The notes under the pieces are model-generated. The model was not told the origin of the DNA. It saw only the letters and a list, made by a program, of their open reading frames with translations, and ran no database searches. Shown piece by piece: positions 13,284 to 14,127 of a DNA stretch of 14,127 bases. How positions within the stretch are numbered: position 1 is the stretch's first letter; every line of letters starts with the position of its first letter. The stretch spans positions 1 through 14,127 of the forward strand of contig JADZBY010000254.1 in assembly GCA_020851855.1 (NCBI GenBank), written 5' to 3'. Source of the DNA: Anaerolineae bacterium. GTDB taxonomy: Bacteria > Chloroflexota > Anaerolineae > Aggregatilineales > UBA2796. The position numbers were made by a program, and so were the translations under genes.

Positions 13284-13402
13284 CAAGCTACCCTGTTTGA
13301 CACCTTAGCCCTCTGCCACCTGCAGCTGCCGTTCCTGCTTGCGCCAAAGGCCCCGAAGGTTGTACATTTTGCGCCAGGGCACTCTTCAAAAAGGGGACGA
13401 TC

Positions 13403-14104
13403 ATGATGGCGCGCACATCCTCTCTCTCCACGTCGCCCGATCCACAATCTGAAGCGCCGCCAGACGTTACGACAGGCAAGCGCTACCCTCTGCTGGTCTA
13501 CCGGCAGGCGGCGCGGCGCTACCGTCCGGTGGGCGTGCTGCTCTTCGTCGTCGGGCTTCTGGCACAGCTCCCCCTGTTCATCGGAGAGCTGCGGCCTCAG
13601 AACATGTTCATCACCTATCAACAGCTATCCTTGCTCGGCCTGGGCGCTATCGGCGCGGGCGTGCTGCTCTGGCTGGCGGCGCAATACGAGATTCGGCGAG
13701 CATTCGTGCAGTGCCAGCCCGATTATCTGCTCATCAGCACGGCGTCGGGGCGCGTTGCGGTGGCTTATGCGCGCTTCAATACGCTCAAGCCGGTGAAGGT
13801 GAGCGGGCTGTATAAGAAAGAAGACTTGAAAGGCCGCGACCGGAATATCCTCAAGCCCTTGCTCAAAGAAACGGCGCTCGAAGCGCTGGTCACGGACTAC
13901 CCGCTGCCGGAAAAAGAGATGCGTCGCCGCCTGAGCCGCTATGTGTTCAGCCCGCGCGACCAGGGCTTTTTGTTCATCGTGAAGAAGAGCAGCGACCTGA
14001 ACATGGAATTGACCGCGTTCATCAGCCGGGCGCGCGAGGTAGCCGCTGGCGTGCAGGCCCCAACCGGTTACGTCGGGCCGTTCGAGCGGGTGGCGCGGCG
14101 CTGA
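13403..14104 (+). CDS. Two-TM membrane protein of unknown function
   Basis: I do not recognise this 233-aa protein. Residues 1-38 are soluble and Ser/Pro-rich then basic. Two hydrophobic helices follow (about 43-61 VGVLLFVVGLLAQLPLFIG and 75-93) joined by a short loop. After them comes a cytoplasmic region of about 140 residues with a beta-strand pattern (DYLLISTASGRVAVAYARFN), a basic stretch (LYKKEDLKGRDRNILKPLL) and a final helix. A membrane-anchored PH-like (bPH) domain is a plausible reading, since those often follow a two-helix hairpin, but I see no motif that proves it. AAGGGG (13391-13396) is six bases from ATG 13403 and nine from the tandem ATG at 13406; either could be used. It is divergent from the PucC-like gene with no coupled neighbour in view. 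Confidence 0.75.
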   Translation: MMARTSSLSTSPDPQSEAPPDVTTGKRYPLLVYRQAARRYRPVGVLLFVVGLLAQLPLFIGELRPQNMFITYQQLSLLGLGAIGAGVLLWLAAQYEIRRAFVQCQPDYLLISTASGRVAVAYARFNTLKPVKVSGLYKKEDLKGRDRNILKPLLKETALEALVTDYPLPEKEMRRRLSRYVFSPRDQGFLFIVKKSSDLNMELTAFISRAREVAAGVQAPTGYVGPFERVARR

Positions 14105-14127
14105 AAATCGCCCCGATCTCCCCTCTC
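14105..14127. other. Window edge, start of another C-rich spacer
   Basis: After the last stop codon the sequence ends in CTCCCCTCTC, which looks like the beginning of another CCCTCAC-type repeat. It is too short to classify. Confidence 0.3.

Larger units (their letters stand above)
12927..13402. other. 476-bp divergent intergenic region
   Basis: From left to right: the 5' leader and promoter of the PucC-like gene (12927-13011), a large imperfect inverted repeat (13071-13166), three 47-bp tandem units (13163-13283), and about 100 bp of plain sequence before the last gene. A weak TTGCGC/TACATT pair (13339-13368, 18-bp spacer) might be the promoter of the last gene. No ORF here looks coding. 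Confidence 0.7.

Overview
The window is a high-GC bacterial chromosome segment. It is almost certainly from Chloroflexota, most likely the Anaerolineae/Thermofonsia side. This is an inference from three things: the protein style (class III-like PPK2, HisK-type PHP phosphatase, Cys-rich B-box membrane protein between nadK and recN), the GC-rich codon use, and intergenic spacers full of the CCCTCACCCC-type and GTAGGG-type palindromic repeats that I associate with such genomes. No rRNA, tRNA, CRISPR array or transposase was seen.

Layout: (1) 1-2220, a PHP-family histidinol-phosphatase-like gene (+) converges on a PPK2 polyphosphate kinase gene (-). Their spacer holds five tandem copies of an exactly 100-bp unit. 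(2) 2340-5914, a rightward housekeeping group: a consensus-like promoter, NAD kinase, an ATGA-overlapping zinc-finger/membrane protein, a hairpin-rich spacer, then recN. (3) 5915-6893, compound hairpins, a small unknown gene with an apparently leaderless promoter, and a three-copy 58-bp palindromic array. (4) 6894-9529, a leftward signalling operon: a multi-pass membrane histidine kinase followed by two receiver-only proteins. All three products carry Ala/Pro-rich tails or leaders, and the last two may be joined by a +1 frameshift at CCC-TGA-C. (5) 9702-10490, divergent from the kinase, a TIR-like N-terminal domain fused to a beta-rich C-terminal domain. (6) 10491-11518, another repeat cluster and a beta-phosphoglucomutase-like HAD gene. 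(7) 11496-12926, a leftward PucC/LhaA-type major facilitator protein with a near-perfect sigma-70 promoter, its 3' end overlapping the HAD gene. (8) 12927-14104, a spacer with a large inverted repeat and 47-bp tandem units, then a two-TM protein of unknown function.

The parts most worth follow-up are the split kinase-receiver-receiver system with its possible recoding site and divergent TIR-like neighbour, and the short palindrome family. In the latter, six copies keep a 9+2+9 stem geometry behind a GTAG tag while the arm sequence changes in a compensatory way. The rest of the window looks like ordinary metabolism and DNA repair.
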